NCBI GenBank assembly: GCA_018823175.1
Contig: JAHJIY010000034.1
Coordinates: 1 to 64,000, forward strand
Direction: 5' to 3'
DNA from: Pseudomonadota bacterium
GTDB lineage: Bacteria > Desulfobacterota > Desulfobulbia > Desulfobulbales > JAHJIY01
Length of the DNA stretch: 64,000 nucleotides
Shown one piece after another: positions 37,301 to 45,600 of this stretch. Made by a program: the position numbers and the translations under genes. Every line of letters begins with the position of its first letter. The stretch's first letter is position 1. The notes beneath the pieces were generated by a model. That model searched no databases, was not told the origin of the DNA, and saw only the letters and a program-made list of their open reading frames with translations.

Positions 37301-40300
37301 TATGCTGGCGGTCGAAGAAGAAAGCGGGAGCGGCCCTGATTTCGGCAACACGACCCTGCATAATTTTGAAGCGGACGCCGGGATCAGCCGCTTTGAACTC
37401 ACTTTTCTGTTTACTGAGACCGACGGTCGGATCACCTTTGAGATCAACTACAACACCGACATTTTCAGTCAAGAGCGAATCGGGCGAATGGGCGAGCATT
37501 TTCAGGAACTGGTGAAGAGCATTGGCCAGGATCCTGACCGCAAAATATTTGCACTCAATATTCTTGCCGAACCGGAACAAAAACGGCTGCTCGAAGAATT
37601 CACCGCCACAGCAGAGGACTACCCAGCGGCCAAAACCATCGTTGAACTGTTTGAAGAACAGGTGGCCCAAACCCCCGACAACCAGGCCGTGGTCTTCGAG
37701 GAACGATGCCTTACCTACCGGCAACTAAATGAGCGAGTGAACCAACTGGCCCACAATTTGCGAAAAAATCACGGTATCCGCCCTGATCAACCGGTGGGCC
37801 TCATGCTTGAGCGATCGGAGTGGCTGGTGATCGGCTTACTGGCAATCATCAAAGGCGGCGGCACGTATCTACCCCTGGACCCGGCCTACCCCGAAGAACG
37901 GCTCAACTATATCCTGGCCGACAGCGGCTGCCGGCTGGTGCTGACCGAAAAAAAATACCTAAACCGGGAGCTGACCGACGACCAGAATGACCAACTTACA
38001 TTGGTGGAGATCAATTCAGCCCTACTTGGGGCAGAGACCAATCCGGCCCCGGTCAATAAGGCAGACGACCTGGCCTATATCATCTATACCTCCGGCTCCA
38101 CCGGCCTGCCCAAGGGAGTCATGATCGAACACGGCGCCTTCATCAATATGCCCCTTGATCAGATCAAATCTTTTAACATTACCGCTAACGACCGCTGCCT
38201 CCAGTTCGCATCCTCGTCCTTCGACGCCTCGGTCTACGAAATCTTCATCGCCCTGTTCAGCGGGGCAAGTCTTGTTATGATCAGTCAGGAGACGATCAGT
38301 GACCCGGCCCGGTTCGTGAAGTATCTGACCGACCAGGTCGTAACCATGGTGGTACTGCCGCCGGTCTATCTGAACACTCTGGCGGCAAACGACCTACCGA
38401 CGGTCAAAACCATGATCACGGCCGGGGAAGCGGCGATCATCAAAGATGCCCTGGACTACAGCCGCGGCAAACAATATATCAATGCCTACGGACCAACCGA
38501 GGCCTCAGTCTGCGTTACTTATCACAAAGTCGATGCCGACTATCCTTACCCGGGCGCCATCCCGATCGGCAAACCCATCGCCAATACCAGGGTGCATATT
38601 GTCGATAAGTCTTGCAACCCCGTGCCGATCGGATTTTATGGCGAGATCTGCCTGTCGGGCGCCGGGCTGGCGCGCGGCTATCTGAACCGACCGGAGCTGA
38701 CCGCCGAAAAGTTCATCGCCAGCCCGTTTTACTCCGGGGAAAGACTTTACCGGACCGGCGACACCGGCCGCTGGCTGGAGGACGGCAATATCGAATGGGC
38801 CGGGCGGCAGGATGATCAGCTGAAGGTCCGGGGCTACCGGATCGAACCGGGAGAGATTGAGGCAAGGTTGCGCGAATATGGCGCGGTGCAAGAAGTGGTA
38901 GTGGTGCACAAAGAGGTGAGAGGGACTAAGGAGTTAACCGCCTATGTCACGGGCAAAGGGGAAATAAATGTTGTCGACCTCCGGGAACAACTGGCCAGTA
39001 CCCTGCCAGCATATATGATCCCGACTTATTTTGTGCAGGTTGAGAAGCTGCCGCTTACCCCGAGCGGCAAGATCGATAAAAAGTCCTTGCCCGAGCCTTC
39101 TGCCTCTCTTTTGACCGCCGATCGGAAAACCACCGGCCCGCAGAATGAAATCCAGCGGAAGCTGATCGAAATATGGGAAACGGTTCTCGGTCGAACGGAC
39201 ATCGGGATCAATGACAACTATTTTACCCTTGGCGGCGACTCGATCAAGGCCATTCAGACTTCGTCCCGGCTCAACCAGGAAAAATTAAGGCTGGAGATCA
39301 AGGATCTCTTCAGATATCCGACCATTGCCGAACTCTCAGGACGGATTACCCTGACCGGCGGCGACGGCGATCAGGGGATCGTATCAGGGCCGGTGCCGCT
39401 TACCGCTATCCAGGAATGGTTCTTCCGAGAGCACCAACATGACCTCCATCATTTCAATCAGGCGGTAATGCTGCAGAGCAAAGATGGTCTTCAGCCGGAG
39501 GCGCTGCGCGCGGTGTTAAAAAAATTATTGGCCCATCATGACGCCCTGCGGATGACCTATAAAAAAGAGGCCGCCCAGATGATCCAGGAAAATGGCGGGC
39601 TGGATTACCCTCTTCACTTCGAGGTCATCGACCTTCGGGACCAGGACAATGGCGCCGCCGCCCTTGCCGACTACACCGAAGAGTTGCAAGCCGGGTTCAA
39701 ACTGGCCAGCGGGCCACTGATGAAGACGACCCTGTTTCGCTTGCCTGACGGTGACCGGCTGCTGATCATAATCCACCACCTGGTGATCGACGGCGTCTCG
39801 TGGCGGATCCTGCTTGAGGACCTCAAACTCGGATATCGCCAGGCCAACGCCGGCGAGAAAATCACTTTCCCGGCCAAGACGACTTCTTTCAAGCTGTGGG
39901 CCGAAAAAATCCAGCAGTATGCCAGCTCCGCCGAACTTGAGGCGGAAAGAGATTACTGGCAATCAATTGAAAATGCGCCGCTTAAACCCCTGCAGAAAGA
40001 CTTTCCGGTCGCAGACCCCGTCAAAAATAAATATGGCGACATGGTAAGCCGGGGCTTTGTTTTAACCAGAGAAGAAACCGGCTCTTTACTCGCCGAGGCG
40101 CACCGGGCCTTCAATACCGAAATCAATGACCTTCTGCTCACCGCCCTTTTACGGGCGATGCAACAGTGGCAGGGTAGCGACCGATTACTCCTCGGCCTGG
40201 AAGGCCACGGCCGGCAAGAAATATTTGACGGCCTCGATCTCAGCCGGACGGTCGGATGGTTCACCAGTCTCTATCCGGTCCTCCTTGCGCTACCCGCGAA

Positions 40301-40778
40301 TGATGACCTTGGCTATCAGATCAAACAGGTAAAAGAAACCCTCCGCAAGACCCCAAACAAAGGCGTGGGCTATGGGATCCTGAGATATATGGGCCGCAAC
40401 CAGGCGACCCTGACCAGCAGTCCGCAAATTATTTTTAATTATCTGGGTCAGTTCGATGATGATCTCCAAAGCGACTTTGCGACCATGGCCGAGGAGTCGA
40501 CCGGGACCTCGGTCAGCCCCGCTTTTGAAACAACCCATGATCTTTGCATCAGCAGCATTGTTTTGCGGGGGGTCCTTGATATTTCAGTAACCTATAACCG
40601 CCATCATTTCAAACCGGACACGATAGAAGGTTTCAACGCCATTTACGCGACCGAGTTACGAAACATTATCAGCCATTGTCTCAGCCGCGACTCAACCGAA
40701 ATCACCCCAAGTGATATCGATTACGATGGGTTAAATATCGATGAACTGCAAAATGTCCTGGCCGGCCTGGACAACTAA
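34344..40778 (+). CDS. Non-ribosomal peptide synthetase: A-PCP-C-A-PCP-E
   Basis: This 2,144-residue protein starts with GTG after AGGAAAG. A1 is about 15-520 (YTSGSTGDPK near 178); PCP1 has Ser578 (GGNSLSAI); C is about 635-1070 (HHIISDG at 771); A2 is about 1115-1600; PCP2 has Ser1633 (GGDSIKAI); E is about 1670-2110 (HHLVIDG at 1811, EGHGRQ, RTVGWF). It opens with an A domain because the condensation domain for this module is the C-terminus of the preceding megasynthase. By aligning to the GrsA pocket positions I read A1 as DVRHLALLA(K), not assigned, and A2 as DAYVIAAVC(K), close to phenylalanine-type codes. The E domain implies a D-aromatic residue. The stop codon abuts a repeat array. 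Confidence 0.93.
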   Translation: MLNKKIIHTVFEATVEKFPARIAIEEGERAVTFAALNQRANQLAATLLNQKDTEREAIIGIFLPPSIEYVESLLGIAKAGGVYLPLNLDFPPQRLTYILTETRPTLIITSQAQKDSLLAQIREMEITKRPTLLVLPTTGDHLELLDENGGLLPISGADHPAENPPLSAAPDDSCYLMYTSGSTGDPKAIVGCHKGLSHFVHWEISEFGLTEEVTVPLLAPTTFDVSLRDIFVPLITGGTLCIPDQTTRNNISRLLKWFNQSKVSLIHCVPSLLRLLLKELESGWQSEQILPELRHLLLAGEPLYGSDIIKWHRIVGRQAELVNLYGPSETTLAKAFNRLTDQEPAPNAMVPIGQPISNTALLIIKDNRLCGLGEIGEIHIKTPFMSKGYYEDPELSRKAFIQNPLVPDQADIIYKTGDLGRYLPDRSVEFIGRLDRQIKLNGIRIELAEIEKALLLHRAVEQTFVVAYKTGGHEETLACYFTGAAETETADLITHLQTQLPSYMVPSFFVRLDKFPLNINGKIDRKALPKPEELIFEKIKFEPPASTVEEEITQIWTEILGLAKVGVNNPFFQIGGNSLSAIRILSRIYKAFQVEISIKAFFENSTIRELARLIHQAEKSAFCEIQATEKQDYYDLSPGQWRLWVLDQMAERSIAYNTPEALLVEGDFDQTAFRQAFATLIERHEILRTSFPEINGKPRQQIRPPDFIDFAQIDLSAEPDPEKRAKEYVAAEGRTPFRLAEDPLLRMRLLKLSAQSATPTTGRFVLVLTVHHIISDGWSMKIMVQELSALYQAYAANQPNPLPPLPIQYRDYAAWLNSLLASDKMEEHKSYWHDKLSGEIAPLALPVDYPRPAAFSGNGKSAFFTLDRESTAGLRRLARASEASLFMVLLATLKTLIYRYTGQSDLIIGTPIAGRNHPDLEQQIGFYVNTLALRTDLHGEESFNQCLARVKETCTGAYEHEIYPFDRLVGELNLGRELNRTPLFTIMLAVEEESGSGPDFGNTTLHNFEADAGISRFELTFLFTETDGRITFEINYNTDIFSQERIGRMGEHFQELVKSIGQDPDRKIFALNILAEPEQKRLLEEFTATAEDYPAAKTIVELFEEQVAQTPDNQAVVFEERCLTYRQLNERVNQLAHNLRKNHGIRPDQPVGLMLERSEWLVIGLLAIIKGGGTYLPLDPAYPEERLNYILADSGCRLVLTEKKYLNRELTDDQNDQLTLVEINSALLGAETNPAPVNKADDLAYIIYTSGSTGLPKGVMIEHGAFINMPLDQIKSFNITANDRCLQFASSSFDASVYEIFIALFSGASLVMISQETISDPARFVKYLTDQVVTMVVLPPVYLNTLAANDLPTVKTMITAGEAAIIKDALDYSRGKQYINAYGPTEASVCVTYHKVDADYPYPGAIPIGKPIANTRVHIVDKSCNPVPIGFYGEICLSGAGLARGYLNRPELTAEKFIASPFYSGERLYRTGDTGRWLEDGNIEWAGRQDDQLKVRGYRIEPGEIEARLREYGAVQEVVVVHKEVRGTKELTAYVTGKGEINVVDLREQLASTLPAYMIPTYFVQVEKLPLTPSGKIDKKSLPEPSASLLTADRKTTGPQNEIQRKLIEIWETVLGRTDIGINDNYFTLGGDSIKAIQTSSRLNQEKLRLEIKDLFRYPTIAELSGRITLTGGDGDQGIVSGPVPLTAIQEWFFREHQHDLHHFNQAVMLQSKDGLQPEALRAVLKKLLAHHDALRMTYKKEAAQMIQENGGLDYPLHFEVIDLRDQDNGAAALADYTEELQAGFKLASGPLMKTTLFRLPDGDRLLIIIHHLVIDGVSWRILLEDLKLGYRQANAGEKITFPAKTTSFKLWAEKIQQYASSAELEAERDYWQSIENAPLKPLQKDFPVADPVKNKYGDMVSRGFVLTREETGSLLAEAHRAFNTEINDLLLTALLRAMQQWQGSDRLLLGLEGHGRQEIFDGLDLSRTVGWFTSLYPVLLALPANDDLGYQIKQVKETLRKTPNKGVGYGILRYMGRNQATLTSSPQIIFNYLGQFDDDLQSDFATMAEESTGTSVSPAFETTHDLCISSIVLRGVLDISVTYNRHHFKPDTIEGFNAIYATELRNIISHCLSRDSTEITPSDIDYDGLNIDELQNVLAGLDN

Positions 40779-40856
40779 AGCTGAGTTGAGCCGCTAGTCG
40801 GCTCAAACGAAACTTATGCGCCCGCAGGAAGTGCCCTTGGGGTGCCCTTGCGGTAT
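40777..40856 (+). repeat. Two-hairpin repeat, copy B1
   Basis: An 80-bp unit begins at the last bases of the NRPS stop codon: AAAGCTGAG, hairpin TTGAGCCG/CGGCTCAA with loop CTAGT, ACGAAACTTATG, a 26-base insert CGCCCGCAGGAAGTGCCC and onward, then CCCTTGCGGTAT. It is the longest form of the unit and the same as the 55584-55667 copy. Confidence 0.85.
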
Positions 40857-40910
40857 AAAGCTGAGTTGAGCCGCTAGTCGGCTCAAACGAAACTTATGCC
40901 CTTGCGGTAT
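40857..40910 (+). repeat. Two-hairpin repeat, copy B2 (short form)
   Basis: A 54-bp unit identical in its first 42 bases to copy B1 but lacking exactly 26 bases before CCCTTGCGGTAT. The short form equals the layout of copy A at 11990-12047, so it may be the basic unit. Confidence 0.85.
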
Positions 40911-41016
40911 AAAGCTGAGTTGAGCAGCCTGTCGGCTCAAACGAAACTTATGCGCCCGCAGGAAGTAAGGACATTTATACCACTCCGAGTGCCCTTGGAG
41001 TGCCCTTGTGGTATAA
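40911..41016 (+). repeat. Two-hairpin repeat, copy B3 (diverged)
   Basis: A 106-bp unit with a weakened first stem (TTGAGC/GCTCAA), the CGCCCGCAGGAAGT insert, an extra block AAGGACATTTATACCACTCC, then TGCCCTTGTGGTATAA. It ends 30 bases before the parA start, so the array separates the NRPS gene from parA. Confidence 0.8.
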
Positions 41017-41046
41017 GGCCGCAAAATCTTTGAATGGAGACTCCGC

Positions 41047-42048
41047 ATGGAGGAACGGGAACAAGAACAAAACGACCTGAAATATTTCATCACCGTTGCC
41101 GAACTTGGCAATTTATTGGGGATTTCAACGGCGGAGGTGGCCAGGGACTTGCAGAAAATGGGGCTCGATGAGTTCATCCCTGGATCCCGCAAAGGGCTGC
41201 GACCCGGCCAGGCGAGAAATTATCTAACCGCCAAAGGGACCAAATACGAGTCAACGGTTGTGGCCCATATCAACATGAAGGGCGGCATCGGCAAGACCAC
41301 GACGACGATCACGACCGCGACCAGGGCGGCGCAATACGGATTTAAAACATGCATCCTGGACCTCGACCCGCAGGCGTCATCCTCCCTGGCCTTTGATAAA
41401 ATGCCGGAAGACGGCGACCCGATCTTCTGTGATGTCTGGCAGAATCCCGCCTCGATCCTCATTAATTCACTAAAAAAAATCCAGGAAGACCTCTATATTC
41501 TGCCCTCCTCACTTGAAAACAGTCTGCTCGATCTTAGTCTGATCAATCCGGGGTCGCAAAAAAACGCAGTAAAAGGGGTCTGTGCCGAATTGCAAAAACA
41601 CGGTTTCGACCTGGTGTTAATCGACTGCCCACCGTCCCTTGGCACCGCCGTCATCTCAAGCATCTGCGCGGCCGACGTCATAATCATCCCGGTCGGCAGC
41701 GACGCGTTTTCGATTAAGGGGCTGGAACTGACCCTCAACGAAATTTCATCCATCTCCGACACCTTTAATCTCCCCCTGCCGCGGATAAAAATACTCTATA
41801 CCAAGTTCGACAAAAGGGAAGCGATCACCACCGATACCCTGCAGAGGCTGTCAAAAAACTACCCGGACTTTCTTTTCCCCGTAGCAATCCGGACCAGCAC
41901 TGATTTTTCAAAGGCCCTCGCCAGAAGAGAGACTGTTTTTGCCAGCGGCCGGAAAAGCAGCGGCAAAGAAGACTACGATATCTATGTAAGGCATCTTTTG
42001 GGGATGCCCCGCCCAAAACAAACGAGGAAGGCAAATGGCAGAAAATAA
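41047..42048 (+). CDS. parA: ParA-family ATPase with N-terminal helix-turn-helix
   Basis: This 333-residue protein has a MerR-like helix-turn-helix region (FITVAELGNLLGISTAEVARD) at about 15-60, then a ParA/MinD ATPase. The deviant Walker A motif is KGGIGKTT at Lys78-Thr85; Walker A' is LDLDPQASSS; Walker B is VLIDCPPSLG. Such ATPases position plasmids, chromosomes or protein complexes by moving on the nucleoid. No ParB or parS-like site is visible. The gene overlaps the following DUF697 gene by 14 bases, so the two proteins are probably made together. It lies between two NRPS genes of one assembly line, on the same strand, with GGAG upstream of the start. Confidence 0.88.
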   Translation: MEEREQEQNDLKYFITVAELGNLLGISTAEVARDLQKMGLDEFIPGSRKGLRPGQARNYLTAKGTKYESTVVAHINMKGGIGKTTTTITTATRAAQYGFKTCILDLDPQASSSLAFDKMPEDGDPIFCDVWQNPASILINSLKKIQEDLYILPSSLENSLLDLSLINPGSQKNAVKGVCAELQKHGFDLVLIDCPPSLGTAVISSICAADVIIIPVGSDAFSIKGLELTLNEISSISDTFNLPLPRIKILYTKFDKREAITTDTLQRLSKNYPDFLFPVAIRTSTDFSKALARRETVFASGRKSSGKEDYDIYVRHLLGMPRPKQTRKANGRK

Positions 42049-42610
42049 GCAGAAAACCGTCCCGACGATCAAGGTCAGCAGGCAGCGGCGCAGGCTCTAT
42101 GAACCTCTGCCCGAGGCGGATGAGAATACGACCGACGGTCCCGCCATTGCAACCCTTACCCCGGAGATTCTTCCCAAGGAAAGTAAAGAGAAATCGGCCA
42201 ACAAGATCACCATGGACTTCGTAAAATGGAGCGCCGGCAGCGCCCTGCTCCCCATCCCGGTGCTTGACATGACCGCGGTGGTGACCCTGCAACTGATGAT
42301 GATCAAGAAGCTCTGTGAACTTTACGAGATGGAGTATGCCAAACAGCGAGTCGCAGCGATCGTGGTTTCTTTTACCGGCGGCATCCACGTCGGTCTGATC
42401 GCCGGTAGCCTGTTTAAGGCGGTGCCTTGGATCGGTCCGACTTTAGCCGCCGCTTCGGCGGTCACTATTTCCGGCGCGATCACCTATGCGGTCGGCAAGG
42501 TATTTATCAAACATTTTGAGGCGGGCGGCACCCTGCTCGACTTCGATTCAACCAGAATGAAGGGCTATTTTAAGAAACAATTTGAAAAGGGGCGGGAATT
42601 AACGGAATAG
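42035..42610 (+). CDS. DUF697-type membrane protein, copy 2
   Basis: This 191-residue protein has a basic, charged N-terminus (about 1-65) and then a DUF697/YcjF-like hydrophobic domain: WSAGSALLPIPVLDMTAVVT, VAAIVVSFTGGIHVGLIAGS and LAAASAVTISGAITYAVGKV. The C-terminus KHFEAGGTLLDFD and MKGYFKKQFEKGR matches copy 1 at 16343-16882. The start overlaps parA by 14 bases and follows GAGGAAGG. The pairing suggests it is the membrane anchor or partner for the ParA ATPase. Function is unknown; localisation of the megasynthase is a hypothesis. Confidence 0.75.
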   Translation: MAENKQKTVPTIKVSRQRRRLYEPLPEADENTTDGPAIATLTPEILPKESKEKSANKITMDFVKWSAGSALLPIPVLDMTAVVTLQLMMIKKLCELYEMEYAKQRVAAIVVSFTGGIHVGLIAGSLFKAVPWIGPTLAAASAVTISGAITYAVGKVFIKHFEAGGTLLDFDSTRMKGYFKKQFEKGRELTE

Positions 42611-42697
42611 ATCAGGCCCCGACAAAACAATCATTTACCAGCAGCAGAACAGAATCGCCCTGACCTGCTTGCCGGACTCCCGGACTACCGGACATCC

Positions 42698-45600
42698 ATG
42701 ATAGAAAAAAAGAACATCAAAAATATTTATGCCTTGTCCCCGCTCCAGGAGGGCATGCTGTTTCACAGTCTGCAGGATCCAGACTCCCTCGCCTATTTCC
42801 AGCAGATGAGCTACCGCATTTCAGGCAAACTGGAGGTGCCTATTTTTGAGCAAAGCTGGAATGAACTGCTCGGTCGGCACGATGCGCTGCGCACGATCTT
42901 TATCCACAAAAACGTGCCCGAGCCATTGCAGATCGTCCTGAAAGAACGAAAGATTGATTTCATGTTCAACGATCAACGCGGACCAGAGGTAAAAGACCGG
43001 GACGCCTTGGTTGAGGAATTTAAACGCCTGGACCGCGCAAGACCTTTTATCCTGAGCAAGGATGTGCTGATGCGGGTCAGCGTTTTACAGTTTGCGGAGG
43101 AATCATTCGAAGTGATCTGGAGTTTTCCCCATATCATTATGGATGGCTGGTGTCTCTACATCATCAAGGAAGAACTATTCGAGATCTACCGCTGCCTCCT
43201 GAATGGTCAGCCCCTGGCCCTGCCTTCGGTCACCCCTTACAGCATCTTTATCAAATGGTACACCAAACAGAACCGGGTCGCATCCGAGGACTACTGGCAG
43301 GAGTATCTCTCGGGATATAAGAACCTGTCGCACCTGCCGCAAAAAAGTACCGCCCAGCATAACAATGATTACGATCTGCAAACGACATGGATCGAGCTCG
43401 ACCGGGACCGGTTCGCCGCGTTGTCTGAGCTTGCGGCCCGCAACCTGGTTACGATCAATACCGTCATTCAGTGCCTGTGGGGGATCCTGCTGAGCAGATA
43501 CAATGACACGGATGACTCAGTCTTCGGGATGACCGTCTCGGGTCGCCCGCCGGAGATTCCCGGCATTGAACGGATGATCGGGCTGTTCATCAACACCGTT
43601 CCGGTCAGGATCAAGACGGGAGAGGGGCGAACCTTCCGGGAGTTACTGACCGAGACCCAGGCCCGATTCATGCAGGGTCGGGACCATCACCAATATCCGT
43701 TGGCGGCGATCCAGGCCAAAATCCCGCTCCGGCAGGAGTTGTTTGATCACATTATGATCTTTGAAAATTATCCGATCAAGGAAGGACTCACCAAGGCGGT
43801 AGAGGCCTCTTCAGGTTTAGCCTTTGAACGGTTTACCATGTTTGAGCAAACCAATTATGGGCTGGGCATTTCGGTCTTTCCCGAGGAAAAACTGCTTTTT
43901 AGATTCACCTATAATGCCGCGATCTATGACGATCAGACCATGAAAGCCATCGGCGAGCACATCACCGAGATGGTTGACGCCGTTCTGGAAAATGAGACGA
44001 TCAAGGTTGAGGCGATCGAAATTATTTCAGCCGCCGAAAAAGAAACCATCCTCACAAAATTCAACCAGCCGACCGCCATGATTCAGGCGGAAAAGACCTT
44101 GGTGGAATTATTCGAGGAACAGGTCGAAAGAACCCCGGAGGCCGTGGCGGTAGTCTGCGGGATCGAACAACTCACCTTTAGGGAACTTAACGCCCGGGCC
44201 AATATCGTGGCCCATCACCTGCGGGATAACTGCGGGGTGCGCCCAGACGTTCCGGTTGGCTTAATGGCAGCCCGCTCGGAATGGCTGCCGATCGGCATAA
44301 TCGGTATTTTAAAGGCCGGCGGCGCCTATGTGCCGATCGACCCTGATTTCCCGCCGGCCAGGATCGATTATATCCTCAAAAAAAGCGCCTGCCAGATCTT
44401 GCTGGTTGATCTTGCCGAGCAGGAAAAACTCCGGGAAAAATTATCGATCGAGCTCTGCGATTTTCGGTTGATCAAAGGAACCAACAACCGTAATCCCGCC
44501 CAGGTTGTTAGCTCGGACCATCTGGCCTACACGATCTATACCTCCGGGTCAACCGGCGACCCGAAAGGGGTGATGGTCACCCACCGCAATCTGGCAAACT
44601 TCAACCTGAACCTGATTGAGGTCTTCGGCCTGCGGCAGACCGACACCATGTTGGCCCTGACCACGATCAGCTTTGATATCTCGGTTCTCGAATTGCTGAA
44701 CAGTCTGCTGGTCGGGATGAAGGTGGTTATTTCACCGGATGCCGCCATCAAAAATCCCGAAAAAATTCTGCAAACTATCAGGGAGGCCGAAATCTCCGTG
44801 TTGCAGCTCACCCCCTCCCGGCTGAGAATGTTGCTGACCGAGGGCGACCCCGCAGCCCTTGCTACCCTGCGAGTGCTGCTCATCGGCGGCGAATCCCTGC
44901 CGGAGGATCTGTTTGCCCTTCTGCGCCCTCTTTTGTCCGAGGTCGAGATCTTCAATGTTTACGGCCCAACCGAAACGACCATCTGGTCGACTTGTAAAAA
45001 AATAAACGACGGCATCCTGACCATCGGCTCCCCGCTGGTCAACGAATCGATCTATATCCTGTCAGCAAACAACCGACTGATGCCGGTGGGGACAATCGGC
45101 GAGATCTGTATCGGCGGCCGCGGGGTGACCAGGGGCTATCACCATCAACCGGAACTAACCGCTGAAAAATTCATAAGCAACCCCTTCAACCGGGAGGAAA
45201 GATTATACCGGACCGGCGATCTGGGCCGCTTCCGGCCGGATGGTCAAATCGAATGTCTGGGCAGAAATGACGACCAGATCAAGATCAGGGGATACCGGAT
45301 AGAACCGGGCGAGATTGAACGGCGCCTGAAATCGCGACCAGCCATCAAAAACGCGGTGGTGGTTCCCATTGAGCTAACGGCCGGCGCCAAGGATCTGGTG
45401 GCCTATTGCCTTGGAGAGGAAGAACTCGGGGTCGCCGCCTGGCGGGAATATCTTGGCCAGTGGCTGCCCGATTATATGCTGCCGACCTACTTTATCTACC
45501 TTGCCAAATTCCCTCTTACCCCCACCGGCAAGATCGACAAAAAGGCCCTTCCTTTGCCCGACCAGAAAGATGAGCGATCACCCGAAGAATATCGGGCGCC

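Noticed and set aside
40777-41016. CRISPR array
   Set aside because: Only three copies with unequal periods (80 and 54 bases), no spacers of constant length, and no cas genes nearby.
40803-41192. 129-residue minus-strand frame across the repeat array with repeated HKFRLSR and AQLSFIPQG segments
   Set aside because: The peptide repeats are simply the translated DNA repeats and the frame runs into parA on the opposite strand.
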